DNA of 6,752 nucleotides from an uncultured Spirochaetaceae bacterium (lineage in GTDB: Bacteria > Spirochaetota > Spirochaetia > Treponematales > Treponemataceae). Below are positions 6,558-6,752 of this stretch, piece by piece; within the stretch, counting starts at the first letter, position 1, and the number at the start of each line of letters is the position of its first letter. The notes below the pieces were generated by a model. The model worked only from the letters and a program-made list of their open reading frames with translations, did no database searches and had not been told where the DNA came from. The position numbers and the translations under genes are program-made. The stretch is taken from positions 1 to 6,752 of the forward strand of contig CADBUT010000276.1 in NCBI GenBank assembly GCA_902797925.1. The letters are read 5' to 3'.

Positions 6558-6563
6558 CTCCTT
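6558..6563 (-). promoter_or_regulatory. Strong Shine-Dalgarno of the GT-D gene
   Basis: AAGGAG on the minus strand lies six bases before the ATG at 6551. It decides that start over the in-frame GTG at 6572, which lies upstream of this site. Confidence 0.75.
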
Positions 6564-6604
6564 GCAACTCACAATGCATTTAAGTAGAGTGTAACAGTTA
6601 ATTA

Positions 6605-6633
6605 AGTATGAAGCTTTTCTATTCTTTTTGCAA
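6605..6633 (-). promoter_or_regulatory. Possible promoter of the GT-D gene
   Basis: Minus-strand -35 TTGCAA (6628-6633), a 17-base spacer and -10 CATACT (6605-6610) match consensus at 4 of 6 each. The -35 lies within the last codons of the acyltransferase-like gene. It would give a leader of about 45 bases. Read-through from the upstream gene is equally possible. Confidence 0.35.
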
Positions 6634-6752
6634 GTCTTGATTCTTTTCGAATCGATTTGAAAGCTTTCTTGTTATAGGCTTTTCGATAAATGTGAATATA
6701 ATAAAAGAGATAATTATCATAAGAACGATAAAAATACTGATTTGCAGCATTT
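6619..6752 (-). CDS. C-terminal end of a probable acyltransferase-3 family membrane protein (partial)
   Basis: Only the last 43 complete codons and the TAG stop (6619-6621) are inside the window; the gene continues past the right edge. The visible part is one hydrophobic helix rich in Ile and Phe, then FIEKPITRKL and a short charged tail ending NQDLQKE. A final membrane helix running into a Y/F-x-x-[IV]EKP-x-x-[RK] sequence is typical of the end of OafA-type O-acyltransferases (acyltransferase family 3), which acetylate surface polysaccharides. This fits the glycosyltransferase next to it. The assignment rests on a short stretch and could be wrong. The stop lies 67 bases upstream of the GT-D start on the same strand. 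Confidence 0.5.
   Translation of the reverse strand, partial: MLQISIFIVLMIIISFIIFTFIEKPITRKLSNRFEKNQDLQKE

Noticed and set aside
6552..6572. GTG start at 6572 for the GT-D gene
   Set aside because: The strong AAGGAG lies downstream of this GTG and six bases before the ATG at 6551, so the ATG is the better start.
1..6752. CRISPR array, tRNA or rRNA genes, transposase, integrase or toxin-antitoxin pair
   Set aside because: No regularly spaced repeats, cloverleaf-like segments or proteins of these families were seen in either strand.

Overview
The window looks like a stretch of chromosome from a low-to-mid GC anaerobic bacterium where a housekeeping block meets a surface-glycan block. The protein style (a Rex repressor, a stand-alone RlmK, a GntP-type permease) and the base composition would fit a host-associated Treponema-like spirochaete or a clostridial relative. 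I cannot fix the taxon from sequence alone; this is a low-confidence inference.

Left part (1-1970, minus strand): a two-gene unit reads leftward from a good sigma70-type promoter (TTGCAA, 17-base spacer, TATTAT). It holds a GntP-family permease of 458 residues and, 14 bases behind it, a small class I SAM-dependent methyltransferase cut off by the left edge. Middle (2129-3876, plus strand): divergently from the permease runs rex, the NADH/NAD+-sensing repressor. It is followed after 20 bases by rlmK, a 23S rRNA methyltransferase that stands alone here rather than fused to RlmL as in E. coli. Rex most likely starts at 2129, with a -10-like TATACT six bases upstream and no Shine-Dalgarno, which suggests a leaderless transcript.

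Right part (3877-6752, minus strand): the DNA becomes visibly more AT-rich and the genes turn to envelope glycans. In transcription order they are the last 43 residues of a probable acyltransferase-3 family membrane protein, a GT-D-fold glycosyltransferase (DUF1792 type), and a 524-residue polytopic membrane protein with a GT-C/DUF6020-like look. The last of these has its own promoter almost touching its ATG.

The most interesting structure is at the junction. The last codons of rlmK (ending SSNKPDVVYY-stop) reappear in imperfect, in-frame form at 5579-5632 (SSNKPHPEEQQPLVYY-stop), on the far side of the 524-residue gene. Two exact blocks of 14 and 12 bases are shared. The simplest reading is that rlmK once ended near 5629, convergent with the GT-D gene, and that a segment of about 1.7 kb carrying the membrane-protein gene was inserted, leaving both a functional new rlmK tail and a relic of a second tail. 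I see no transposase, integrase, tRNA, CRISPR array or known defence system in the window.
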